DNA of 64,000 bases. Origin: Dipodascopsis uninucleata var. uninucleata (taxonomy: Eukaryota > Ascomycota > Lipomycetes > Lipomycetales > Lipomycetaceae). Positions 45,238 through 56,700 of the stretch are shown in pieces (the stretch's first letter is position 1; the number at the start of each line of letters is the position of its first letter). The stretch covers positions 1 through 64,000 of the forward strand of contig JAJLTO010000005.1 in the NCBI GenBank assembly GCA_030568195.1. Reading direction: 5' to 3'. The notes under the pieces are model-generated. The model ran no database searches. It was not told where the DNA came from and saw only the letters and a list, made by a program, of their open reading frames with translations. The translations under genes and the position numbers were made by a program.

Positions 45238-45695
45238 ATTATCTAGTTTGGTCCGATTTATTTGGCAATTACCTTCATTGCACAATACCTTAACTACGTA
45301 AAATGAATATACCTCTTTCTTATACTATAATAAATATATAGAATAGTCCAGAATTAAAAGTTGACACGTACGATCCGAGAATATAGATCAGTATATAATT
45401 CGTAATAACGAAGCGTTAAAAAAAATTGCGTCTCGTTGGGAGAAAAATTTATACAGCGACTAACTAATAAGAATTCTAATATTTAAGCTGATTTGTAACA
45501 TACGCAATAAAACCAATACAATAATTAATTATACATGGAATTCAGAACTAAACCTATAATACATATTGTCGTAAAGCCAAACCCCAGCTATATACAAAAT
45601 TCGATTCCATTAAATTGAATATAATCATCGTCATGATCTCATTAAACTAAAAATACATTTAAGAAACTGACCATCTAACACATCCCTGTCATAAC
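45238..45695. other. Intergenic between ADA2 stop and ROK1 start
   Basis: About 460 bases in a tandem minus-strand arrangement. AT-rich, no recognised element. Confidence 0.4.
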
Positions 45696-47134
45696 TTAAC
45701 TAAGCCACCTCTGATTTTGAAAAAATTCATAAATTCTAGCAGTCTTGTTAACGTCGATCTTGATAAGTTCTCGCGCTGTTCGCTTCTTCAGTATACCACC
45801 AGTGCGTAAAAGCTCTCTAAACAATGTCTCTTTGATAACCAGGTAAGGCTTAGGTAAAATACGTAATTGACTACAAAGAGCTTGTTCTGCAGGACTAAGC
45901 AAATCAAGATCAGCAGCATGAGAGATATCAAGAGGATTGGCCACCGGCTTGCGAAACGACTTATTGTTAACATCCAGTCCCGGCGAATTGGTAGACGACA
46001 ATGAGTCGCGTTGACGACCAGATGATGCGGAACCATAGCGACCTGGTCCCGACAGCGATGACATTCCTACTGAATTTCTTACTATCATTGCACGCTGTGC
46101 CTTATCACGTTCATACTTTGACGCCATTTCCAATGTTTGAATGCCATTCTGTCTATATTCTTGTAATTCTGCAATTCTACGTCGAATCTGAAGTTCTTCT
46201 AGTAATCCTTCACTAAACTGCAGGTAATCATCACTTGTAAGTACACGAATAAATGGCTTGATTTTATTGAGAAGCTCACGCTCTTCTCTCGTTCGCTTTT
46301 TTTCGTTCGCTGAGTTTTTACGATAGTCGAGAAGACCATGTTCTAACATGCATCTTTTTCGTTCGGCTCGAGATGTTAGGCGTGAATAATATATATCTAA
46401 CACGGTAAGCTTCAATTCGACTTCGCCCTCGCCATCATCTGGATCAAAAACCATATCCTTGACAGCCAGTTCAGCATCATTTTCATGTTCAGTTTCAAAT
46501 TCAAGTCGTCCAGGCATATAACCTTGGACTTCATGGCAAGATGGAACAGAAGCTGTAGGCTTTTGTTTAGGTACCGGTAATGCAGCATGTTGCGCACGGC
46601 GTGCTTCAAGTCGTACTTTCTTCCTAGTAGCAAATTCTTCCGGTGTGATATCAAATTTACGTTTCATATTAGGAAATGGATATGAATCTGAGTTGACGTA
46701 GACATCAATATAGTGCATATCCACTTCCTCCTTTGTGCGTCCGCCAATATGATCGGCGATATCTTGCCAATTACCTAGTCCGAGTGTCTCAGCTCCTTCT
46801 ATTAACAAAAGCTCTTCATCGGCCCCCCAATCTTCCACGAATATAGGATAGGCATGCTGCTCTACAATCGAGTAATCATGATATGGCTTGTGAGTTCCCG
46901 TACTTGCTCCCGACGCAAAACAAGGTACACATAAATCATAATCTTGACATTCCGCACATCGAACTCTGACGAGATGCGTACAGTCACAAGCACAAACGTC
47001 ACAATGAAATCTTAAGTCAATATTGTTAGCAAAGTTCTATACGTTATGTCGTTCTACTAGTTGATCCTGCTTCTCAATTCATTCAGCTAATACAAAAATA
47101 ATAATCCTGAATTCTTTCTACTCATATTAGACAT
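45696..47134 (-). CDS. ADA2: ADA2, SAGA histone acetylation adaptor
   Basis: The main exon 47010-45696 is secure. A small first exon 47134-47094 (GT donor, TTAAG acceptor after TGCTAACA) keeps the frame and gives 451 residues; this exon is tentative. The ZZ zinc finger reads Phe-His-Cys-Asp-Val-Cys, Val-Arg-Cys-Ala-Glu-Cys and Asp-Leu-Cys-Val-Pro-Cys-Phe. The SANT domain follows with Asp-Trp-Gly-Ala-Asp-Glu-Glu and Gly-Asn-Trp-Gln-Asp-Ile-Ala. The C-terminal SWIRM ends with Asn-Gln-Arg-Trp-Leu. Ada2 holds Gcn5 and Ada3 in the acetylation module of SAGA/ADA. The ORF starting at 46838 lacks the ZZ domain. Confidence 0.93.
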
Positions 47135-48064
47135 CTAGACTCCAAGTCCAATAAAAAATTTTAGTCCTCTTCTATTGGCCACGAATTGATTCTCCGTTAT
47201 GTTGTACTAACATAGCTTTGTGATGTATTGTATTGTATCTCTTCCCGGCAATTTGCTCTACTTAATAGTCACCAGTGATCGCATATTCCCACCAGTACCT
47301 CATCCATCTAAATTTCATCCATACTTTTAATCCACTTACTTTATGCCAGGTTCAGCTGCCTTAACATGATCAGCGGTCGTCAATTTTCGATGGATAACTG
47401 TCATTTTGTATGTTACTAATTAGTAACCCCCCGACTTCAAATGATCGAATCGATATGTGGATAGAACATTCTTTCGACTATATCCCTATTTTACACTCTG
47501 TTATTCCGCGTGCTTAGTCAGCGAAAGCAAAGCTATATACACCTTACCCCATTTACATGGTAAGAGCGTGCTTAGGGTAAAATAAGTAGCATTGTCAATT
47601 GTAACCGTCGCTACTGTTCTATATGATACATATAGACAAGATATTAGTCATAAATTGATATGATCGTACATATATATCGTCGAAATATGCTGTAAAGTTT
47701 TATAACTTGAGTTGCGTACTGAATTATGCGATAAAAAGGATGATGATGACTGGATTATATAGATCACGAATGATTTTAAACAATATCTGTTCAACGCCAC
47801 AAATGCAACACCAGCCTTTCACAAAGCCACAAAGCCATTAATTTACCCTAAATTGTTATATAGGTTTGTTTGGACCCATTATTAAAAAGCAGTCACAAGA
47901 CATACATCTATTGATCCTGACAATTACACCACACAACTTGTATGTTGTATCCTCTTACTATAGGTCTTGTAGATAGTATCAAGGATTGTTGTCTTTCTCA
48001 ATTCTTCATCGGCAAGATATACTCTTTTTTGTTCATTTACATTTCTTCGAAGAAATAAATAAAA
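47135..48064. other. Divergent promoter region of ADA2 and RPS17
   Basis: About 930 bases. Contains the HomolD-type box, two copies of GCGTGCTTAG about 60 bases apart (near 47509 and 47567) and a short CTTACC/GGTAAG pair between them. No gene recognised. Confidence 0.45.
47890..47897 (+). promoter_or_regulatory. HomolD-type box upstream of RPS17
   Basis: CAGTCACA, the exact HomolD core of fission-yeast ribosomal protein promoters, lies 168 bases before the RPS17 start. No clear HomolE (ACCCTACCCT) partner was seen. The same 8-mer also occurs inside ADA2 coding sequence at 46981-46988, so chance must be kept in mind. Confidence 0.55.
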
Positions 48065-48606
48065 ATGGTAAGAGCGTCTAAACATAGACTGAACTACAAT
48101 TTATTGCTGTGGATCTTTGTAATTGAGGATGTAATCTAACAAATTTTACAGGGCCGCGTTCGCACAAAAACCGTCAAGAGAGCCTCTAAGGCAATTATTG
48201 AGCGCTACTACCCCAAGCTTACTACTGATTTTGAGATCAACAAACGTTTGACTCAGGAGATTGCCATCATTGCTTCTAAGCGACTGCGAAACAAGATTGC
48301 TGGTTACACTACTCACTTGATGAAGCGTATTCAGAAGGGACCAGTTCGTGGTATTTCATTCAAGCTCCAAGAGGAGGAGCGTGAGCGAAAGGACCAATAC
48401 GTCCCAGAGGTCTCTGCCTTGGACCTTTCTCAGCAACCAGATGAGCAGCTCGAGATTGATTCTGTTACTAAGGATATGTTGAAATCTCTTGGTGTAAGTA
48501 AAGCAGATATTACGTTTTTTAATCTAAATTAATCACTATCAAAAGAACTTTATACTAATGAAATTCTCTTCAGTTCGATCGTCTTCCTCTTAGCGTCACC
48601 CACTAG
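48065..48606 (+). CDS. RPS17: Ribosomal protein eS17 (RPS17)
   Basis: Three exons: 48065-48067, 48152-48493 and 48574-48606, giving 125 residues. The first coding exon is only the ATG, as in budding-yeast RPS17A/B, whose intron also splits the gene right after the start codon. [13 protein letters not shown] follows. [10 protein letters not shown] and [10 protein letters not shown] are nearly invariant in the family. Tyr-Val-Pro-Glu-Val-Ser-Ala-Leu-Asp is the C-terminal hallmark. Exon 3 adds Phe-Asp-Arg-Leu-Pro and a short tail. It is a 40S subunit protein. Codons are GC-ended, as expected for high expression. Confidence 0.97.
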
Positions 48607-50128
48607 ATCATATATAAATTCATAAAATATTTTGTTTTAGTCAAGAACGTTTACAAGCTCAAAAGTGTCGTCTGGTTGTACAGTACATATTCGAATAAAA
48701 ATTATTTCATAGTTAACACAAGATATCACATTTCGCATTATTCCCAAGACCTCGAATTAAGTCTGTTAAGAAGAGTTGTCTTATCCATAGCAGAATCACT
48801 TACTGGACATTTAATAAATATAGAACATCGTTATATTGATTACATAGTCGTTGAACTGAATATCATACCATAAAATTTAGTACTATGCTGGATTTAGGTT
48901 TTTTACCACATGTATTTGACTTTCCAAAATGTCAATTTTTATTCATCTGTTTGTAGCTTTCATTTTGTATGTGAGCTCATGTTACGTAGACGTTTACGCT
49001 ATGTAGGTGGTGATAGCTCAGACTGGTCAGCCTGTGAGTGAGTGATGCTTAGTATATAAAAGCGTTTGTGTTATTAGTGTTAACTGCAATGTGAAATCAA
49101 AGGGTTCAATACCTATACTATTCCATTTCTTAGAAGTTAGGTAGGACTAGAAATTGAGTTGGAAAACGCTGAAATGTTGATCAAGAGTGAGAGCGCCAGA
49201 ATTTTCCCTTCGATAAATTTCGTCCATTACATTTAGAATACCGTCTGGCTTGTCAAAATAATCCTACATTAATATATTCCGAAAATATTTATATTTTTTC
49301 AACAAGATAGGATATATTATACTTTGTTTAGATGATGGTGTAAATGATTTATTTCTTGGACAGGGTCATTTCAGATAGGAGAAATCTTGTACAGCATGCA
49401 TGATCTAAAGTAGTTTACAAGAGACCGATTTAAGATCCTATACTAAGTTGACGATTGCCACTTCCACTTCCACTTACAACACCTCATGCTTCTATTTTGT
49501 CATTCGCTATAGTCTGGTATAATATTAAGTAACGCAAGCCAGAAACATTATGTGTATCATTTTCAATGGCTCATCCCAGCTGTAGGGTCACTTTCAGTAT
49601 GCACTTAGGCCGTGTTTCTTAAGACCACACTAAATTGCCCAAGATCGCTATCCTACGAGTCAAAGCCTATTAGAGATCTCGTATCGCAGCAATGCTGATT
49701 ATACTTTAGTTTGACGGAATTTTATTGTGAAGGCTCTTGTTCGTGCGGAGGCTGATATCTTTTTTTGTCCTTCCAGATAGATTGCTATTGTAGCCGACAG
49801 GCGGACGCGTTTCATGCTGTTGTTGCTCACAAAAGCCAAAGTTCAGTGGCGCGCCGAAGAGCAAACAGTTTTATGCACATTTGTGCCTTAAATTACGTTA
49901 AATTATATATTTAAATCTACAATTCTATTTATAAGTTCTATTAAAGGCATATATGTAAAGTGTCGTAGGAATTAGAATGCTGTACGTTTAACATCTCTGG
50001 CGGTATTACAAGGCTTTTAGGGAAGGCTACTGAAAGATTCAGACAATCGAAATATCGCTTTCGTTGTTATCAACTTTGATACTGGTATCATTAGATCATC
50101 TTCGAGGAATATTATATAGGTATCACCA
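48607..50128. other. Long gap between RPS17 and GLO3
   Basis: About 1.5 kb. A frame at 48676-48873 has no domain. A pair of pol III-like boxes (TAGCTCAGACTGG near 49014-49026 and GGTTCAATACC near 49103-49113) lies here but no tRNA cloverleaf can be formed. A short CACTTC repeat is at about 49458-49475. Confidence 0.4.
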
Positions 50129-51782
50129 ATGGCTACAAAGCAACAGTCATTAGCAATTTTCGATAAGCTCAAGGCAGAAAGGTCGAATAAGGTAAGAATA
50201 ATTGTCATGTAGTGCAACACAAAGAGGATAGATGATAGACGAGAGGAGGTTAAAGGTGAATCGATGATTAGGAAATTGGCTCTGCGCAATGTTACGGAAT
50301 ATAGTAGAGATCAAGGATGGACGTATCAAATGACTGATAGTTATGACACTGCTTTAGTTATGCTTCGATTGTGGAGCTAAGAACCCAACCTGGACCTCGG
50401 TTCCGTTCGCCATATATATTTGCTTGGATTGCTCATCCATTCACAGAAATCTCGGTGTCCATATTTCGTTTGTGCGATCATCAAATCTAGATACTTGGAC
50501 TTGGGATCAACTCCGTCTGATGAAGATTGGGGGTAATGCAAAGGCTCGAGAATTTTTTATGAAGAATGGAGGATCCGCTGCTATGAATTCCAAAGATGCG
50601 AAAACTAAGTACACGTCTAGAACTGCTACTCTTTACAAAGAAGAACTGAAAAAGCGTGCAGCAGAAGATGCAAGATTGTATGTGATCAGTATTTCGTATT
50701 AAAACTAATAAATGATGTCGATTTACGTATTGTATGTTTCTAACATGATTTACATTAGACATCCGTTTGAAGAGGTTGTACTTGATGACGAGGCCGTTAA
50801 TACTCCGGTCCCCTCGAATGGTGATAGTGATTTCTTCTCTAGCTGGGACAAGCCAGCTGTCAAGAAACCCATCTCTCGAACTTCGACTCCTCCAGTTATT
50901 GGTCGTACAGGCAGCCCTCTCGTCGCCAATGGGTCTAATAATAGTAGCTCTACTAGTTTAAGTAGCGGTTCAGTTTTAAATGGTAATGGCACATCCGAGG
51001 ACCCAGCCCGTAAGATCACATCTTCCTCGGCTCTACGCTCGAAGACGATTAGTACTATTGGTGGAGCAAGAAGATCAGGTACTGGAATACTATCCTCTAA
51101 GAAGCCACAGAAGATCGTCGCTAAAAAGATCACATCTGACGCTATTGATTTTGAGGCTGCCGAAAGACTTGCTAAAGAAGAAGCAGAACGTGTTGCACAG
51201 CTTGGGTACGATGTGGAACAAGAAAAAAAAACAACAGCTGACATTGTTCCTGATAAAACTACAAAAAAAATATCTAATGAACCAGTGTCATATGCACCTT
51301 CTGGTCAAAAAGAGTCTGTTGAGAGACTTGGCTTAGGAATGGCGAGACTTGGCTTTGGACAAACCAGCGGCAATAGCAACAGTAGCTCTTCATCAGCATC
51401 AGTGCCCATGAAGCCAGGATTTGGTGCTTCTCGAGCACCTGAACCTCCTTCGGAATCTCAGAGCAAATTTGGTAATCAAAAGGCCATTTCTTCCGATGAA
51501 TACTTCGGTCGTAATCAATATGACTCAGCAGCACAGGCTGAAGCAAAGAGTCGTCTTGCGGCATTCGATGGAGCTTCTGCTATTTCATCCAATGCCTACT
51601 TCGGACGCGAAGAGGAGGAGCCAGAAGAAGAAACCGATTTTGGAAACATTGAACGAGTTGCTAGAGACTTTGCATCAAAGATTACCAATGGAACTGGCGA
51701 TGATTTAGGAAATATCAAGGACATCTTGGAACAGGGTGCCAATAAATTGTCAGATATCATGCGAGACTATTTACGACAGTAA
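50129..51782 (+). CDS. GLO3: GLO3, ArfGAP2/3-type COPI GTPase activator
   Basis: Three exons: 50129-50191, 50358-50677 and 50759-51782, giving 468 residues. The ArfGAP finger is C-x2-C-x16-C-x2-C (Cys-Phe-Asp-Cys to Cys-Leu-Asp-Cys), followed by His-Arg-Asn-Leu-Gly-Val-His with the arginine finger and Trp-Thr-Trp-Asp-Gln-Leu. The BoCCS-like middle is Ser-rich. The C-terminal Glo3 motif is present twice: Ile-Ser-Ser-Asp-Glu-Tyr-Phe-Gly-Arg and Ile-Ser-Ser-Asn-Ala-Tyr-Phe-Gly-Arg. An amphipathic C-terminal helix ends the chain. Glo3 stimulates GTP hydrolysis on Arf1 in COPI coats at the Golgi. A GAP-less relative follows directly downstream. Confidence 0.96.
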
Positions 51783-52572
51783 TTAATATAAATTTCAAAT
51801 GAATCTATTGTCCTTGGTCCCTAATAACCATAAACACTAACAATTAGTTCTAGCTCTGTGACATCATGAAATCTCGTCGTTCGTCTTTTTTAGTCTCACT
51901 TCTAGACGCCGAATGGTTTGCCATCTCTTATCTAGTTATATTATTCGCTGTTTTTATCAGCTCGTCTTTCTGGGTTTTTTATCGATGATGCCTGCCGTCC
52001 GAAAAGTTGTGTTGTACTCTGTGGTTATTGACAAATGTATAGATTTATCCTTCACATTATGTACACTCATTTTATTTCCGAGCTGTCCTTGGTTTATTTT
52101 TGTATTTTTTTCCTCGTATATCTTCTCAGCTTTTAATACAAATAGATTATATATAAGATTATCTTGTTTTTACTGTAATTATAGAATTCGATGACTTCAG
52201 TAGTCAGCAAGTCGGACTGATTTGTTGCTATCTTATGGCCCCACGCAATGTTCTGAGCAGAAACAAGGTAATACTTCCCAGATTTAGATTAGCACTGCTT
52301 CTTCTAGCCATCTCTTTCTAACGTGACGCTCAGTTTATATATACCATGATTGCCATACAAAATTCTGGTACATCCCAACTATGACATGTGTGCGGCTGTT
52401 CTTTTAAAATCGATCGATATCTTGTGATCACCATATAGCGAGAATTGATCTTTAGTTGTTTGTCAAAATTAGGCTGCAGGACATTTACTTCAGACACATG
52501 AAATATCGGATGAAGTAGCTATAGATATTATAAGTACTGATACGACTTATTGTATCAGAATCAGGATACAAG
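51783..52572. other. Spacer between GLO3 and its GAP-less relative
   Basis: About 790 bases. No ArfGAP-like Cys-x2-Cys exon is visible in any plus-strand frame. A hydrophobic 93-codon frame at 51913-52194 looks like T-rich noise. Confidence 0.5.
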
Positions 52573-53484
52573 ATGGCTACTAGACGCTCAAAATCATTTG
52601 GCAGTCGTGAGCAGCAAAACTCCCCTCATCTGGATAACGAATTGCCAGCTGTCGAATATCACATAAGTAACGAGAGAAACGAAAGGACTTCTGATCATTA
52701 TACAACACCGAGATCATCTGCGAGAGACTCGTATTCTATTCTTCGAAAAAAGCCCATACAAACTAAGAAGAAGAGATCAAGTAGCATACAGCGCATAGAC
52801 AGCAGCGAATTCTCATTTGAAGATTTCGAAAGAGACGCAATCTTAGAAGCGGAGAAACGAAAGAGCAGTGGAATAACCGAATCGAAAGACAAGTCTCAGA
52901 GCGACCATTCTTTGAACCCAATTCTTAGAAATACGACTGATTATGAATCGAGCAAAGGTCTAGATGATCCAAGATCACACTTTTCTGTTAAAAACAAGCG
53001 GATCGATGGAACAGAACATCCTCGCCTCAGTTTTGGTCAAACTAGGACATCTACAGAAAGCAAAAGCAGACATAAGAATAGATCAGAAAGTATTGACTCT
53101 AACCGTTTACAATTTGATAATGCTAAAAGCATATCGTCAGATCAGTATTTTGGTAGGTAGCTATGAAAACATATGAAGACCATTTTACTAGTCCTCATCA
53201 AGATATTAACATCGATTTTAATAGCCAGAAAGGAATATGACCCGATCCTAGACGAAGTAAGCCAGAATAGATTACATGATTTCGATGATGCAACGGGTAT
53301 AACTTCCGACGAATACTTTGGTCGACCGCAAAATGCAGAATCACCGACATCTTCTGACTACATCGACAGAGCTAAAGAAATAGCTTATAGTCTTGCTGTC
53401 CAGGCAGATAGCGAGTTGAACACAGTTAAAACCTTCATAGGAAACAAAACGAGTCAAATTTCATCATCCATATGGAATAAGTAG
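52573..53484 (+). CDS. Glo3-like protein lacking the ArfGAP domain
   Basis: Two exons: 52573-53156 and 53229-53484, giving 279 residues. It aligns with the C-terminal half of the GLO3 gene just upstream. Shared steps in order: Ser-Ile-Leu-Arg-Lys-Lys-Pro against Gly-Ile-Leu-Ser-Ser-Lys-Lys-Pro; an acidic Glu/Ala-rich helix; Arg-Leu-Ser-Phe-Gly-Gln-Thr against Arg-Leu-Gly-Phe-Gly-Gln-Thr; two Glo3 motifs (Ile-Ser-Ser-Asp-Gln-Tyr-Phe-Gly-Arg, whose Arg is completed by the splice, and Ile-Thr-Ser-Asp-Glu-Tyr-Phe-Gly-Arg); and a C-terminal amphipathic helix. There is no zinc finger or arginine finger. It is intact, not a pseudogene by appearance. A coat-binding regulator or competitor of Glo3 is an inference. 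Confidence 0.8.
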
Positions 53485-53765
53485 TATTTCAACATGCTCT
53501 TTGTACGGACATTCTCTATGATACCTTGCTGCTGAAACTCTAATTCTCCTTCTATGCTGACAAGCAGTTATATTTTGTAATCTACTAATCATAGCTTTTA
53601 TAAACTTTGAGAAAGTAAAGATAATTTTTTGTAAACAACATCTATACATTTTTTTCTTTTGAGAATAAATTGCTGTCTTTCAATTTAAATCAAATCTTAA
53701 CTCTACAGCTTCCGTAAGAATCAATCAGGCGCTTTTCATGTAAATCATCAGGAAAGCATAGACTT

Positions 53766-56700
53766 TTAACGGCCATATGAGAACGGCTGTCGGCACAGGG
53801 GGCACGAACTTGAGTTGGCACTTTGAAACCACTAATATTAAGAAATAGGAATTAGTACTGGCTATGTGATTTTTATGCCTTATTACTCTTACCTTGTATA
53901 AACATCCGGCATGAAATTTATTTTTGCAAGTCTGACATTTCTTATTGGGTAGTGAGCGATCTTGGTGCAAGATAGAATAGCAAATAGCACATTCAGTGAC
54001 TCCTTCGAAATGTAGACTAACGTTTCTTTTGAAAAGAATCAAAGCGTCGACAATTGTACCATTTTGAGATGTTATCACTGACTGAGAAGCCAATAACCAT
54101 GCTCGCCATTGATTCTCCTTGACGCCCACTCTTCGAACTCCGTCCACATGAACATCCTTGAGAGGAAAGCATACTGGTACATGAATAACCATCTCCATCG
54201 TCTGCTCATCAATTGTATAAACAGCTGCCACTTCTTTAGTAGCTTTTGATACCTTAACCTGCATATTATCGTCTTGTGCATCTACATTCTCCTCTGTAAG
54301 CTTCCTCTGCACAGATCCAAGTTCTTCGTTTATTAAAATTGGAGAGAAGAATTTTTGCGTAAAATTCTCAACAGCAACACTTGACTGTCTGTTTCTGATC
54401 TCGGACCACCACTTGCGACAAATTGAAGGGGTATGTCGAAGCGCCAGATAATAGATGTGTAATAACAGCCACTTCATTTCTTGTTCACCAGATTCCTCAT
54501 TAACAGCATATCTTTCAATATCAAACTTGGAAGGATCAATATATTTTGTTCCCTTCTCTACTTCAAAAATGTCGAATATAAAATTGAGTAATGAATCAAC
54601 ATAATCTCCCTCTTTTAAACTCTCGATATATTTCGACCTAATTTTAAAAGATGAATGCTCAAAATATTCGAATACAAGCTTCCACGCATACAGATATGCA
54701 CGTGTGCCATAGTCCATTCCACTTTTGAAATCAATTATACCTTGATCTTCATATGAATCAGGCAAGCTCATAATAAGAGATAAAAGCTCTGCTGGAAGCT
54801 CTATTGTCAATACTTCATACTTGTCTAACGCAGCTTCAATCACAAGGGATTCCTGAAGTTTAGGAATAATACGCTCTTGTAATATCAATATGGCCTTCTG
54901 AATCGATTCAGAATTAACGGATATAACCGAAAGTAATGACTCGCTATCGTCTATATTATCTGACGTAATATCTAAGATTTGACGAGAAAGTAAGGTATCA
55001 CACTGTAGCTGAGCTTCAGACCTATTGGATATTTTCAGAGATTCAGTCAGCATTCTACCTAAGAGTTTTGGTGCATCTGTCTCTTCTACTAATACATCAA
55101 AAACGTCCTCGTTTTCTTCCTTGAGGCTTTTGAACAAGTTGAAAACTTTAAGGCTATAGTAGAGCAAAGGTGTTATATGTTCGGACTCATAATTATCGGC
55201 ACAGATCTCAAAGGACGACCTAACGAATTCCATAGTTTTGGACCAATGCTCTCCGTACAGTAGGCTAACCGTCGGCAAAATATTAAGAAGAAGGTCACTT
55301 AGCACCGTTCGTAGACTGATATTAGATTCTAAATTTACGAATTCATTCGTACTTGCATCTAGTAACTTCTTCAATAACATAATAGTGCGCTGAGGAGGAA
55401 ATGGTTTGAACTCTTTATCATCGATGTGACTTAATAAACTATTAAGTAGAATAATTTTATGAAGAGCTTCTCGTTCAAAAATATTGAGCTTGACACCGAT
55501 AAGATCACTCGCCAGTTCATTTCTTAATCTATCAAACGCCTGTATTTGCGTTTTAAACTTCGAAAGTCCTTCAAATATTGCCACGGATGCTAATAAATCT
55601 CCTGACTGCCGTAACTTCTGTGTCTGGACGAATAATTCTACAGACTTGGCTGTCAAATCTGACTTCTCTGAAAGAATCCCGATGAAATTAGATAGCACAC
55701 GGCTCGCATAAAAGCCATCTGGTGACTTCAGTCTTGTCTTCTTAGAGAGACATCGCACGAAATTTTTCATGAAGTTTTTATCAGTCGCGTCGTCTTCAAA
55801 ATTCAATTCGTCCTTTAATAACAGTAGATGTCCAAAAGAACCATCAGGTATATCATTTAACACGAAATCGGCACAGCATTCATTCAGTGCATGGTTAGTC
55901 CTCTCTGTGAGCAGCAATAAATCATCAGAACCAGATGACGCAATTTCAGAAAGATCTGTATCAGCTTTCATAGGATTCAAAAGTGGAGAGAGTGTGTAAT
56001 AATTCATACTTATGAAATCTTTCGAAACTTCTGATATGATTTGTAAGAACGTGAAAACTCTGAGTTGATGGCTCAAGCTAGTGTTACATAGAATATTGCA
56101 GCGCTCTGAAAACAGACATATATACAAGGCAATTCTGAAACTTCTAATAGCTTCTTCTTGAGTTATCTTATCGGAGCTAAACGAGATTTCATCCACTAGA
56201 TAAATAGCATCTCCAACATTATTCACGGTCGCTAGCGAAGTTGTCAAAATCTTTGGAAGGATAGCTTGGAGAATCTGCTCACATTTAGAAATATCAAATA
56301 GTAGTTGAGATGCAACAAATTCCTTAGAATCTCCTGACGACCGTTCATACAATGATAGTGCTCTAGATACAAGAGATTCTATTCCGACTTCGAAGTTAAA
56401 TTCTACTTCTTGTAAAATTCCTCCTGCGAGACTTTCAAAAAGAGTATTATCCGCGTCCTTATTTGACTGTCCGGAACTGAGATGACCTTCAAGATGTTGA
56501 AGTATCGTCTTTGCATATTTACTGGCATTGTCGTCTCCAGTCTCCGATAATTGCCATAATCTCGGAGTAAAATTATTTCCTTTATCTGACTTTATAAATG
56601 AAACAAGAACAGAGAAGTTTCTTTGAATTAAAATCAACAGATTCTTGAGTAAAATATATTCTTTATCAGAATCATATAGAGAGGATTCACAAAGTACATT

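Noticed and set aside
49009-49120. A tRNA gene in the RPS17-GLO3 gap
   Set aside because: A-box and B-box-like words exist, but acceptor, D and T stems do not pair acceptably.
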